DNA of 64,000 nt from Ectobius pallidus (lineage: Eukaryota > Arthropoda > Insecta > Blattodea > Ectobiidae): the NCBI GenBank assembly GCA_964059195.1, contig CAXKWD010000011.1:35020066-35084065 (forward strand). Reading direction: 5' to 3'. Position numbers and translations under genes: made by a program. Under the pieces are notes generated by a model. That model did not search any database. It saw only the letters and a program-made list of their open reading frames with translations, and had not been told where the DNA came from. Within the stretch, counting starts at the first letter, position 1. Every line of letters begins with the position of its first letter. Shown piece by piece: positions 34,985 to 46,300 of the stretch.

Positions 34985-35436
34985 AACAACAAGAAGAGGT
35001 CTTGTGTCATTCATAGGTGATAATAATTGGACAGATACATTTTCTTACAATTCTCGTTGCAACTGCAGAGTCGGAAGTTTTTTAGTACATTGAAACGTGT
35101 AAAAACTCATCTGTGAAATTAATGGGCCAAGACATACTAAAAGCGTTGGGTGTTTTATCAGTGCATAAAAAATATGTAACCAACGTGGAGGATTTCCACC
35201 AGAAAGTAATTGAAAATTCGATAGCGCTAAAAACAGGAGGCAGATTGCATCTACAAGAAATGACTGAGTATTATTATCAGTCAACATTTACACGAAGTAG
35301 AATATCAGTTTCACACTTTGTACTGTTAAGAGAATATGCATATGCAGTTAAAACTAAAGAGGTGTAAAGATGTTATATAGGTAGCTAGAAGTTAGGCAAA
35401 GACTCTGTAAATTAAATATCTGTATCAGGTTTCCTA

Positions 35437-35540
35437 TATCCCCAATGTTGGGGCGAAGGGCCTCCAAGTAGAGGTTTCTGTTACCTATGCGAATTTTGTT
35501 ACGCTTATTTTCCGAGTGAGGGCAGAGCGACAGGGTAAAG
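35437..35540 (-). repeat. SINE family F, 3' end fragment
   Basis: CCAATGTTGGGGCGAAGGGC and CTCCAAGTAGAGGTTTCTGT match the 3' region of the family F SINE at 53284-53709 on the same strand. The tRNA head is missing. Confidence 0.75.
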
Positions 35541-35712
35541 TAAATAAGTATTAATTAATTCGATACTTACGTTATTCTTAATTGATAATTTCTTACGGCA
35601 TATTTTTGAATAGCACAATTTTACATATATCGGCCGGGGGGGGGGGGCGTGTGAAAACACTGCTCACTGGCCCATCCTTCTTTTGGGACCACCGGCAGCC
35701 ACTGCGCACGGC

Positions 35713-36237
35713 AATATTACTGGTTATCTTGACCGGAGCTGCCACATTTTCTTTTACTAAGTAGCTCCTCACTTATTTTCACGAGGATGAGTTACCTAGT
35801 ACCAAACAAACCTCGTACACCAAAGAATTCCATGCAGATCTCTAGTTAGCAACGCTGTTAGGATAAATAAACATAATAAATAAATAAAAACCTTTAGACC
35901 ATGCGGCAGCCTAACAGATTGACCCTGACCACCTGAACGTGTGGTGATATCTGTAATACCGTAAAGTAAAGTATTTTAGACCTACCTTCTCAGCTCAGGA
36001 GTCTGGATGAGTCTATTATCGAAATTTTGTAATTTGAAGTTGTGATTGCTTAATACTTCTACTTAAGTCTTGAAGCGAGTTACACCTTCAGATGACAATA
36101 TTTTGATAATAGATTCGTCCAGACTACTGAACAATATCAGGTCTAAAAGATTGTACATCTGTGCTTCCGAAGATTTAACAGATCAGCCATATCGAACAGT
36201 ATTCAGAAGGTGCGAAAACGTGTTGCATTTCAGCCTA
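35713..36237. other. non-coding stretch
   Basis: Nothing recognised. Confidence 0.4.
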
Positions 36238-36475
36238 CTTCGGCCTGGGTGGCGCAGTCAGTATGGCGCTGGCTTCCTGTGTCTAGTGTTGCGGGCTCAA
36301 TCCCAGTCCAGGTCAATGGAATTTATGTGCATAAATGTGACTGTCCATATCTGTAGATTTACAGACATGTAAAGCAACTCCTGCGGGACAAACTTCCGGT
36401 ACACCGGCTACGGTCATAGGCTTAAGTTGCAATACATCCCCGTCGTTAAATAACCCTGTCTACCTACTATGTAAA
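36238..36475 (+). repeat. SINE, family D
   Basis: The tRNA-like head is GGCCTGGGTGGCGCAGTCAG with B box GGGCTCAATCCCAGTCCAGG. The body (AATGGAATTTATGTGCATAA, CCGGCTACGGTCATAGGC) ends in a CCTGTCTACCTACT tail. A related fragment lies at about 40531-40665. Confidence 0.75.
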
Positions 36476-37476
36476 GAAATTTTCTCATTATACATACTTT
36501 TTATATTGAAAATATATATTCTCACTTGTATGTTGACGTGTCCCCATGATATGTAGGCCTAATATGTTCCGATGGACAGAATCAAATGAAATAAAAACCT
36601 CTCCGATTACGCGCCTATAGCCTATAAAATAAAAGTATATAGTTTTATGTTAATATATATCAGAAAGTAAAAGATTTATAATATACAGTTAGCCTACAAG
36701 CAAATTTATTGGAAATAGCCTATATTTAATTATACTTTCCCCAATCCATCGAAGTCTCCATCTTCATGTTGATTTCCTTTCCAGTGCTCGCTGACTTTTT
36801 TTGTGTTCAGCAAGTTTGTCTATTTCAAATTCCATGTTCGAAGTACGCAAACGTAACACATGCACTGCGTTTTTATCAGTAGTGCTGGCACAGTCAACGG
36901 TTTTATTGTTATTTAATTTAGAAAAATGTCAATTCAGGATTGAATAATTAAGAAATTTCCAATTTTTGTTTTTAGGAACTACTCAATTTAATTTGGAAGG
37001 CTAAAAATATTACAGCATATTACCTCGACTAAGCCATCTTATGTGGCTATAATAAGTTAAGTCAGAATAACCAGAGCCTATATTCTGAAGAAATTCCTGG
37101 AATTGTCTGTGACGAAGTCCTCTGTTCTCACACCACAGACATAACATGATCCATGGGAACGTTGCTAGGTGGGAGTAAATATTTCTGTCTGTTCACATCA
37201 CGTTAAATCACGGGTCTGGAGCCACATATGCCAATGTTATGTTAGCAGCTTTGAAATTATTTTGGATTAGCATTGCAAGCATAACTCGGGAGCCATCCAG
37301 TACATGATTGCCTCTCTAAGGATCCTGGTTTAAAAAAGCAGCAGTTTTCTGTAAGTTATTAAGTATTGTCTTAAGCTTCTTTTCATATTTATAGCCTATT
37401 GTTGGATTCACTTTAATTCTTGTTTTCGCTCCGTGGAGTAGATTTGTCCTAATGTTCCAATTTTTTGTACTTTACT
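36476..37476. other. non-coding stretch
   Basis: No gene or bounded repeat is seen. Confidence 0.4.
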
Positions 37477-38501
37477 CGGTGGCGGATTTCCGTTCCGGGT
37501 CTCGAGGGGCATGCCTAGGGTCTTATAAATCAAGGGGGCCTCAAAATTTAGTTCTAATAATGTTTAATGAAATTTTTTCATGATTGTCAGGAACAACTTT
37601 GACAGTACGAACGGTGCGAACTTATTGACGGAAAATCAGAACTTGTGAGAGATGAAAAAAACATAATTACAGTTAAAAAAAAAAGACAAATAAAGCACAT
37701 TTCAATGCAAAATAGATTTTTGTCAAAAATAAGCATAATATTATTTGTGATGTACAAATTTTAGAATTATTACGAAGAAATGCCATTTACGGTGAAGATC
37801 TAATAGTTTTTGGGTTATTTTTTAATTTTAGAATGCCTGATGTTCACTTTAATGATTGTGTGGAAAACATATGCACGAAATATCTTAATATTGGTATTAA
37901 AAATTAAAAAAATAAAATTGGTCATCATAATGCCGTCTTAAAGAAGAAATTGTCACCAATCCTGTTGATATGTATAAATTATTATTAATTTATTGGTTTA
38001 TAATCTACATTTCCTAATGCAGAAATAATTCTGAAAACATTTTTGACAATTAAATTTGCAATGGAAGCGGTGAACGTTCTTTTTTAGTTTTTAAACGAGT
38101 AAAATGTTATTTAAGAAATTCCTGATCTCAGCTCTGTTTGTCACTTGTCTATGGTGTCAATATAAAATTATTTAGTTACGTTATTAGATTATGAAAGTGT
38201 AATGATAAATTTCCTGGTGCTAAAGCGAGAAATGTTCCGGTTTAGTTTGTTGTTAATATCCACCCGCCTCCAAAAAATGTTATATTATTATATTCCAATA
38301 CATTTTTAATGTTTAATAAATGGTGATACCTATTGATGTTTTATTATTAAAGAACCCTATTTTGGAATAAACGGTATACCGGTGGCCCATAGTGTATATA
38401 GTGTCTAACAGAGTAAAAACGTGCGCGTATAATGTATATTCTTGGGTATAGGGTTAATGAAAATATATAGAGGGGTCTCTCGAGTGCTAAATCCGCCACT
38501 G
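37477..38501. mobile_element. hAT-like non-autonomous element (1025 bp)
   Basis: The left end CGGTGGCGGATTTCCG and the right end (complement of CAGTGGCGGATTTAG) are inverted repeats, flanked by imperfect 8-bp duplications (ACTTTACT, AGTTTAAT). The interior is very AT-rich and I read no transposase. Confidence 0.7.
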
Positions 38502-38746
38502 AGTTTAATTGAAAAGTCAATAGTATAATAAGAGTCTGATAATGATTGCTATGCAACTTAATTTTGTACCGTTTTATGCCGTTTATTGTAATGAGTTATT
38601 TGTACTGGGGCTAAGTAGAGATTTTTCAAGAGAAGTGATAAAAAATGCTTTAGGATAGGACATATAGATAAATATATAATCATTCATGAACCACAGATTA
38701 TTGTCTTTGTTGGACATTACATGAGAATACCATAGGAGAAAAATTC

Positions 38747-38819
38747 CTCCGACACTGGGACTTGAACCCAGGACCCTTGGCTATTCGCGCCAATGCTCTA
38801 CCAACTGAGCTAAGCCGGA
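38747..38819 (-). tRNA. tRNA-like sequence (Phe-GAA-like loop), repeat-embedded
   Basis: The 73-nt sequence folds as a tRNA. The acceptor TCCGGCT/TGTCGGA has one U-U mismatch, the D stem GCTC/GAGC and T stem CTGGG/CCCAG are complete, and the anticodon stem TTGGC/GCCAA closes loop GCGAATA. The loop puts GAA at the anticodon positions but has C instead of the universal U at position 33. The A box (TAGCTCAGTTGG) and B box (GGTTCAAGTCC) look intact. I take it as the head of a mobile repeat rather than a working tRNA gene. Confidence 0.5.
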
Positions 38820-39107
38820 GTTCAATTCACAGCGCCGGATGGAACCTATCTCCCATGACTGAGTGCCCTAATGGTCTACCTCACAGACAGACACGTTATG
38901 TCATATGCAGTACATATGTAATGTCCAACAGAGACAATCATCTGTGGTTCATGAATGCTTATATATCTATCTTGAATGTTAACTGTACCATAACAGTGGA
39001 AGCCCGGTCACAAAAATCACTAATGACATAACTTGTCTGTCTGTGAGGTAGACCATTAGGGCACTCAGTCATGGGAGAGAGGTTCCATCCGGCGCTGTGA
39101 ATTGAAC

Positions 39108-39180
39108 TCCGGCTTAGCTCAGTTGGTAGAGTATTGGCGCGAATAGCCAATGGTCCTGGGTTCAAGTCCCAGTGTCGGAG
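39108..39180 (+). tRNA. tRNA-like sequence, inverted partner
   Basis: This is nearly identical to the sequence at 38747-38819 on the other strand: same stems and same GCGAATA loop, with a G-U pair in the D stem (GCTC/GAGT). Identical flanks show that it belongs to the same repeat unit. A functional gene would normally have U33 and no acceptor mismatch. Confidence 0.5.
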
Positions 39181-39245
39181 GAATTTTTCTCCTATGGTAT
39201 TCTCACCTAAAGATAACATTTTCAAGCATTTTGGTTTATCTTTCA

Positions 39246-40024
39246 ACATTAACTGCAGTTAATTACATATTTACATTTTTGAAAGTTTGCTACAAACAAA
39301 ACAAAATAAACTTTATCTTATAACATTATATGTAATTTTCTTTGTTGAAATTTAGAATGCGATACTTCTGTCAAATTTTGAAGTAATGAGCTCTATTTGT
39401 GGGGTGAAACATTAATATTTCTATCCCTAATTAGAAGTGAAGACATGAGCTGTATATTTTCGCAACTCTCTTTTTCCGTAACATATTGATTAATGTAATG
39501 TTTTCAGAATGTTTGTAATTTATTTGCTTTCTTGATTTTTACAGATATTATAAAGTACGAACATTCTTTTTCTCCTTTATTTTGCAGGCTTTTAAAGGTA
39601 CCGGCATATAAAATAATGTGTATTTCTCTTAACTTTTTTGAAAGAATTGAGTGTTTTGTGATAGTCAAACATTAAGTGCAGGAAATATTAAATATTGTTC
39701 TTAGATTATTTTCTAATGAAATTAGAGTAATGGAGTAGTTACGTCTACTGCATCAATTGAGTAAGCCAAAGGGATGGGCAGGTTACAACTGCGAAGGATC
39801 AGTAGCATAACTGCCCCATTCATCGCAGGATTGATTTTGTTATAAAAGTTTATTTGTTATCAGTACCATTTAATTGCTCTCTTCTGTGCTTAATGTATTG
39901 CATTTTGGGGCGGGGTTTTGTACCCGTTTGTTTAATGATCCTTTGGGTTTTGTGAAGATGAATGTTTTAAAGCTTATTTATTTTCTGCTACCGGATTATA
40001 CTGTAGTAAGCACGTAGTACCATT
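39246..40024. other. non-coding stretch
   Basis: Nothing recognised. Confidence 0.4.
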
Positions 40025-40037
40025 GGTCTGGATGGAA

Positions 40038-40517
40038 TTGAATTGAATTGGCGTCCTTAAGGCGGGAGGCGGGGTGGGAACTCCCCCTAAGCACCGAAGC
40101 CGCAGGCTTTTACCTCCGGGATGGAATGAGTTGCGTGCCCACAGGCCGCCCCGGACCACAGATCCCCCCGCAGGCCCCCACGGAGCTCCCCTCCATCCAA
40201 CAAGCCTTATTACCATGCCACGTGTGCGCCACCCCCTTCGGTCCCTCCAACCGGAGCCCCGACAGGTCCGCGACACACACCACCAACAACCTCTTGACCA
40301 CAAGCAGCGGGGAGAACGGGAGAGGCCCCCAAAGGGCGCTGACTGCCAAATCAGGCCCGATACCGGAAGTAGAAACGGGATGATGATGAAAAGGGGAAAA
40401 TGTGAGATGAAGTGGAGAGTGTTGGTGGAATGAGAGGGGGAAACGGTAGAACCCCGAGAAAAACCCCCCAAGGCACGGCTTCGTCCACCACGAATGACAC
40501 ACCCGCCGGCCCCGAGA
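40038..40517 (-). repeat. SINE, family C, head-truncated copy (480 bp)
   Basis: Minus-strand copy of the 34336 SINE, ending at its TCGGGGCCGGCGGGTGTGTC junction so that the tRNA head is lost. It has one 51-bp unit and a CAATTCAATTCAATTCC tail on the left. A 13-bp duplication, GGTCTGGATGGAA, flanks it (40025-40037, 40518-40530). Confidence 0.9.
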
Positions 40518-40530
40518 GGTCTGGATGGAA

Positions 40531-40665
40531 GTTTGGCACTGGTTTTCTGTTCCGAAGTTCGGGGGGTTCAATCCCGGCCCAAGTCGATGGCATTAAGTAA
40601 GTGTATGTGACAGTCCCACGCAGTAGATTTATGTAGTAAAAAAAAATGTGGTACATATGTGCAGT
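40531..40665 (+). repeat. SINE family D-related fragment
   Basis: GGGTTCAATCCCGGCCCAAG and TCGATGGCATTAAGTAAGTG followed by GTGACAGTCCC resemble the B box and body of the SINE at 36238. The family C SINE has inserted at its left side. Confidence 0.55.
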
Positions 40666-40802
40666 TGTGTCTTTCAATAAAATTAAAAAAAAACACGTGG
40701 TATTGAACCCCCTTATCTCTCTTGAGTTAGGCCTAGACTACTTACTTACTCACTCAATGGCAATAGACGATTCCTAAGCAACCTAATGGAATATTATATA
40801 TT

Positions 40803-41183
40803 TTATGGAACGCAGAGGATCATTGCCTCGCTTGCATGAGCCAGCAATTCAACCCTATTTTGCGCTAACTCCATCCAGTCATCCCCCACAAATCCAACTT
40901 CCCTTAAGTCTATTCTAATATTATCCTTCCATCTACCTCTAGGTCTTCCAGGTGATCTTTTCCCTTCGGGTCTCCCAGTCAATATTTTTTCTTTCCTCCC
41001 CATGCTTGCAACATGTCCAGCCCATTTTATCCTCCGTGATTTTGAATTACCCTTACTATATTTCATGATCATATACTTAGATTTTTTCTATATTAATTTG
41101 CAATCCAACATTCCTACAGACATCGAAAAGACTTTCACCCTCTCCACAACATTCATTCACTTCCCTTACTGCTTGGTCCCCTT

Positions 41184-41190
<7 letters not shown>
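40803..41190 (-). pseudogene. non-LTR retrotransposon reverse transcriptase, 3' remnant
   Basis: The frame at 41072-40803 contains RRIKWAGHVASMGRKEKI, KRSPGRPRGRWKDNI and DLREVGFVGDDWMELAQNR, the C-terminal signature of many insect non-LTR retrotransposon ORF2 proteins. Upstream (41072-41190) another frame shows REMNECCGEGESL and, nearer, KSKYMIM, which belongs after the catalytic YADD. The part between is deleted. A GA microsatellite abuts the 5' side. Confidence 0.85.

Positions 41191-41236
<46 letters not shown>
41186..41236. repeat. GA microsatellite
   Basis: Uninterrupted GA dinucleotides, about 25 units. Confidence 0.98.
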
Positions 41237-41240
<4 letters not shown>

Positions 41241-43106
41241 AGGAACGGGCATTTATTGCTTAAATAGTGTCAAAGTTGAATCATATGTTTTTTTATATTT
41301 TTTATTTTTATTTCTTCTGGTGCAATGAGTTACAGAGATTATCTATAACATTAACAACAAGAATACAGTGCATTACATGTACGTCACATCAACATTATCG
41401 TAGCTAAAAGTACAGAATGTATAAACATGACAGATTTTAACACAATTAATAACATTATTTTGTTTATAAACCTGAATGTATTTCCAAATCCGTCTTCACG
41501 TAACAAAATAAAACATATTACTTGATCCAAGATGAGTACGGAGCAAAAGTAAATAACAGACTTGCCTTGACTAACTGTGTCCTCTCGTTTCATTGGTAAA
41601 TCGCACCAGCGCATACTTCACGATACTGCAACAATCACACTTCGATGTTTACTTCCATTCCGCTCACATCGCACGATTATTTATCTAATTTAATTGTGAA
41701 AACATATGTTCTGTTAAGTGAGTTGCTTGCTTTATTTATATTATACACGTCTTACAAAATATTTCTAGTAAACAAGATTTCATTTTTTTATCGCTGCCTT
41801 GGAAAATTTGTTGATTCTGAATAAGAACGTGTGACATAAGTTACTAAATAAAAGACGTATTTTATAAATTATTTAATTAATTAATTAATTCGTTGTACTT
41901 TTCATTTACATAATGTGTGGTGAAGTACACTACATATTGTAAGTAAAAGTATTAGGCATAATTTTTATTATACTGTAGAAGAAAATTGCGAGCCAGGGCC
42001 TTCAGAACTTACGTCACCAATAAAGAAACGAAACATTGGAAATCAAACCAGGGATCCTTGGCGCTTAGTCTAGAAAGAAAGTTCAGTTGACTTGACTGTA
42101 TGTAATCGATTTAACATTCTCAAAAACGACCTAATGTGAACCGTGCTTTGTACTTTCACATTAGGTTGTTTGCTTTTGGTCCGTACACATATTGGATCAA
42201 GTATAATACATATCCCATCAGATTTCGCAATAAAGATTTTTAGTACAATACATTCAACCAATTCGTAATGCTACTAAGAAATAATGCATTGTAAGTTTAT
42301 AACTTACAAGGACGAATATGTTTATAGAGGATGTTACAAAAAAACCTATGTTCTGTTTTAATCACTGAATTAGTCTTACGTTGACAGGCTATTTTCTCAG
42401 ATTATAGCTGTGGCGTTATGGCAAAAGCTGGTATGTACGATTTCAGAATTTTTATTAACTAGATACGTTTATTAACTTACTAAGTAAGTTTATTAACTTA
42501 GCTACTGCTGGTACGGAAAAACATGATAATGTGTATTCATGTTAGTTGCACAGCTACTGATATTGTTAGTCATTGATTATTCATTTTCTGTAGATGAAAG
42601 TTATGGCAGAAGTTGGTATGTATTTATAACAAATAATGTTGTGCTATCTTACTGTATGCATATAATTATCAGCTTTTGGCATAAAACCACTACAGTAGTG
42701 GTTCTAGTCCGCGTAATTCAAAATTCCAATTTGCTGGAATAAATTTATTGAACCAAATAAAGTGACTCACAGATTATATTTTCTTAATAAGAATTATAAT
42801 ATAAAAGATCAGTAATATTATCTATTGCTGGTTGTAAAATAATATCTACCCTCTATTAAGCACTATTCTAGAATCCAAGATGTATACATGCTATAACTCT
42901 ACCTATTTGAATATTGCTTTTAACTGCAAAATAAATTTGACGACACACCATATTACGCAACAAACACAACAGTAGGCCTATATGAGGCTTTTGTTGAAGC
43001 ATCTTTGAGTTAGTTGAGTTAGTTTCCCAGTTTATTACCATTTTTTTTTACGAAATAAAGCTGGAGTAAATAATCTCCATTATGTTACGGTTTATATATT
43101 ATACGA
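41237..43106. other. AT-rich intergenic stretch
   Basis: I see no gene here. A short inverted pair (ACCTAATGTGAA / TTCACATTAGGT) lies at about 42129-42166. Everything to the right is downstream of the mucin-like gene on the minus strand. Confidence 0.45.
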
Positions 43107-43112
43107 TTTATT
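43107..43112 (-). promoter_or_regulatory. candidate polyadenylation signal of the mucin-like gene
   Basis: AATAAA on the minus strand, about 235 bp beyond the stop codon at 43350-43348. It is the first canonical hexamer I find downstream. Confidence 0.4.
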
Positions 43113-43347
43113 TATAACAAAAATTCTATTTATATTTTTTTACCTACAATACATCATTGCACAGAAAATCGTGCTACAAAGAAAATAAAGCTTATTTCCT
43201 TTAAAACTTTTTTTTGTTGATCTGCATAGTTCTGGTTTAACAGTAGTAAAGGCTTTTGTATAAGAATTTGCTTTGTGCAGGTAATTTTCGAAACTTATTT
43301 TCACAGAATATGTTTTGTTAGTTTTAATTGCAGTGGACGTCAGATTG

Positions 43348-46300
43348 CTAGTACGAGTACGGAATTGGTTCTGCCCCTACTCCTGTACAACGAATCAGAG
43401 GGATTGCGTGGTATAGCATACGTCTGTTTTTCTGAGTTAAAATCTGTGTCTTCAGTAAATATTTTAGAAAAGCCTTGAGCCATTTCCCCTTTGTGGTGTA
43501 TTTCCAATAAGGAAACCCATTATTAAGGGCATGGGATAACTGTTCTTTTTCTTTCTTGAAGAAATCGATCAACATTGTCTCTCCCTTTTTGCCTAGTTTT
43601 GCCGTGTCAATAGATTTTACCACACTGAGTAAGTCTAGGTATGTTTCATTCATAGCTGATGTGGAAAGATCCAATGATGGGTTAGGGTTACTTCTGTGAT
43701 CCCACTTATCTTGAATGTTAATAAGTTTGTTAAAATAATATTTAGCCGACTCATGTAAAAGGGAATAAGGCAGAATACCAGGAAAATTCATACATACAAA
43801 CAGAATTTGTTTTAGTAATTCGTGCAGGGAAAGTAGATGATATTTCGTTATTCGTGGCAAAATGCGGTAAATATTTTTATTTTCAAATAGCCAAGTCCCT
43901 AACACTTTAAATAGTGTTTCTTCACGTTCTGTTCTTACAATTAATGTTTCGCGTAGAAGAGCAACTATGTTTCGTTGATTTAAAGTGACAAGACCCTGTT
44001 TTGGATAGTTAGATACCAACAAATATGTTTCGAATATTTTACTTTGAGATTTACTAAGCACATTGGATTTAACTAACTCAACCATAACAGCTTGGAGATA
44101 ATCCCGTGGAGTGGGATAAGATGATATATTAAATCCTAATTCATTCACAAATTCGATAATAGGATGGAGATTAAAAATGTGACGAACCTGATCAAATAAA
44201 ACACACACAGGATGTTCAGTACAAATTGGAATTAAGCATTTTGCATCAATGTTGATCGTTAAATTACTGATATGTATGACAACTTTCAAGAATTCAATGT
44301 AGTATTTGAATGCAGTAAGAACATCGCAATCAAAATTAAATTTAATTACTATATTTTGCAATATCTCTAAAAGAAGATGAGCACAGGGTTTCATAGCTGG
44401 TTGTAATTCTTGTATGAAGCTAATAATGTCTGATCTGTGCAATGTGGTGCGTATTTTTTCAGTCATTTTGCATCCTTCCATTTCGGAGCACGACGGTAAA
44501 AGACAATATGGATTACTGAAATCTGGTTTAAGACACAAACCACACTGCTCATCTAGAGGGGGAAACAAAGTGATTATATCAATAATACTTATATCCACAA
44601 TTATAATGCAGGGAGGGACAGTATAATTAACACAGGGTGGGCAAGTCGGATTCGTAATTACAGTGGTAGTTCGAATTGTTGGTGTAGTCTGAGTTGTTGT
44701 ACTCATTGCTGTAGTATATATAGGCGTTGTTGTGGTAGTTCGAGTTGAAAGAGTAGTTTGAGTTGTTGTAGGTGTAGTTCGAATTGTTGTAGGTGTAATT
44801 CGAGTTGTTATAGGTGTAGTTCGAGTTGTTGTAGGTGCAGTTCGAGTTGTTGTAGGTGTAGTTCGAGTTGTTATAGGTCTAGTCCGAGTTGTTGTAGGTG
44901 TAGTTCGAATTGTTGTAAGTGTAGTTCGAGTTGTTGTAGGTGTAGTTCGAGTTGTGTGTGTAGTTTGAGTTGTTGTATGTGTAGGTTGAGTTGTATGTGT
45001 AGGTTCAGTTGCATGTGTAGGTTGAGTGGTATGTGTAGGTTGAGTTGTACGTGTAGGTTGAGTTGTACGTGTAGGTTGAGTTGTATGTATAGATTGAGTT
45101 GTTGTAAATAGAGTTGTATGTGTAGTTTGAGTTGTTTTAGATGTAGTTCCGGTTTTAGGAGTAGTTTCAGTGGTTGGTGTAGTTTGAATTGTTTCAGGTG
45201 TAGTTCGAGTTGTTGTACTTGTATATAGAGTTGTTGTAGGTGTAGTTTGAGTTGCTGTATATGTAGTTTGAGTTGTATGTGTAGTTTGAGTTGCTTCAGG
45301 TGTAGTTTGAGTTACTTTAGGTGTAGTTTGAGTTGCTTCAGGTGTAGTTTGAGTTACTTTAGGTGTAGTTTGAGTTGTGGGTGTAGTTTGCGTTGTAGGT
45401 GTAGTTTGAGTGTTAGGTGTAGTTTGAGTTGTTTCAGGTGTAGTTTGAGTTGCTTCAGGTGTAATTTGAGTTGTTTCAGGTGTAGTTTGAGTTCCTTCAG
45501 GTGTAGTTTGAGTCGTTTCAGGTGTACTTTTAGTTATATGTGTAGATTGAGTTGTTTGGGTAGTTTGAGTTGTTTTAGGTGTAGTTAGAGTTGTTGTGGG
45601 TGTAGTTAGAGTTATTTCAGGTGTAGTTTGAGTTGTTTCAGACGTAGTTTGAGTTGTTTCCGGCGTAGTTTCAGTTGTTTCAGGCGTAGTTTGAGTTGAA
45701 GGTATAGTTTGAGTTGTATGTATAGTTTGAATTGTATGTGTAGTTTGAGATGTATGTGTATTTTGAGCTATAGGTGTAGTTTTAGTTGTTTCAGGTGTAG
45801 TTTGAATGGCTTCAGGTGTAGTTTGAGTTGCTTCAGGTGTAGTTTGAGTTGCTACAGGTGTAGTTTGAGTTGCTTCAGGTGTAGTTTGTTTTGCTTCAGG
45901 TGTAGTTTGAGTTGTTTCAGGTGTAGTTTGAGTTGCTTCAGGTGTAGTTTTAGTTATATGTGTAGGTTGAGTTGTTTGGGTAGTTTGAGTTGTTTTAGGT
46001 GTAGTTAGAGTTGTTGTGGATGTAGTTAGAATTGTTTCAGATGTAGTTTGAGTTGTTTCAGGCGTAATTTGAGTTGTTTCTGGCGTAGTTTGAGTTGTTT
46101 CAGGCGTAGTTTGAGTTGTAGGTATGGTTTGAGTTGTATGTATAGTTTGAATTGTATGTGTAGTTTGAGATGTATGTGTATTTTGAGTTGTAGGTGTAGT
46201 TTTAGTTGTTTCAGGTGTAGTTTGAGTTGCTTCAGGTGTAGTTTGAGTTGCTTCAGGTGTAGTTTGTTTTGCTTCAGGTGTAGTTTGAGTTGTTTCAGGT

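Larger units (their letters stand above)
33042..35704. mobile_element. hAT-like element packed with SINEs (2663 bp)
   Basis: It starts CAGGGGCGGCCCGTCC and ends with the complement of CAGTGGCTGCCGGTGG, end types seen in hAT elements. Near-perfect 8-bp duplications flank it (CCCACGGC at 33034-33041, CGCACGGC at 35705-35712). The interior holds a TA microsatellite (33345-33374), CT- and TG-rich tracts (33418-33460, 33525-33540), at least four SINE pieces and little of its own sequence. A frame at 35113-35367 (containing LKALGVLSVHKKYVTNVEDF) could be a transposase remnant but carries no motif I can name. Confidence 0.65.
38654..39228. repeat. head-to-head pair of tRNA-like repeats
   Basis: Two copies of a unit of about 220 bp face each other. 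Each contains GAATTTTTCTCCTATGGTAT, a tRNA-like sequence, TGTGAATTGAACTCCGG, CATCCGGCGCTGTGAA and GTCTGTCTGTGAGGTAGACC. The left copy is on the minus strand and the right copy on the plus strand. In addition, about 55-60 bp at 38655-38725 (TTCATGAACCACAGATTATT, GTTGGACATTACAT) is inverted at about 38916-38977, so the left unit is itself bracketed by inverted repeats. The locus can form a large cruciform. Confidence 0.85.

Noticed and set aside
38747..39180. Two functional tRNA-Phe genes
   Set aside because: C instead of U33, an acceptor mismatch, and identical flanks in both copies show a mobile tRNA-derived repeat; kept only as tRNA-like.
41002..41328. 108-codon plus-strand frame with Arg-Glu repeats
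   Set aside because: Generated by the GA microsatellite and the antisense of the non-LTR remnant.
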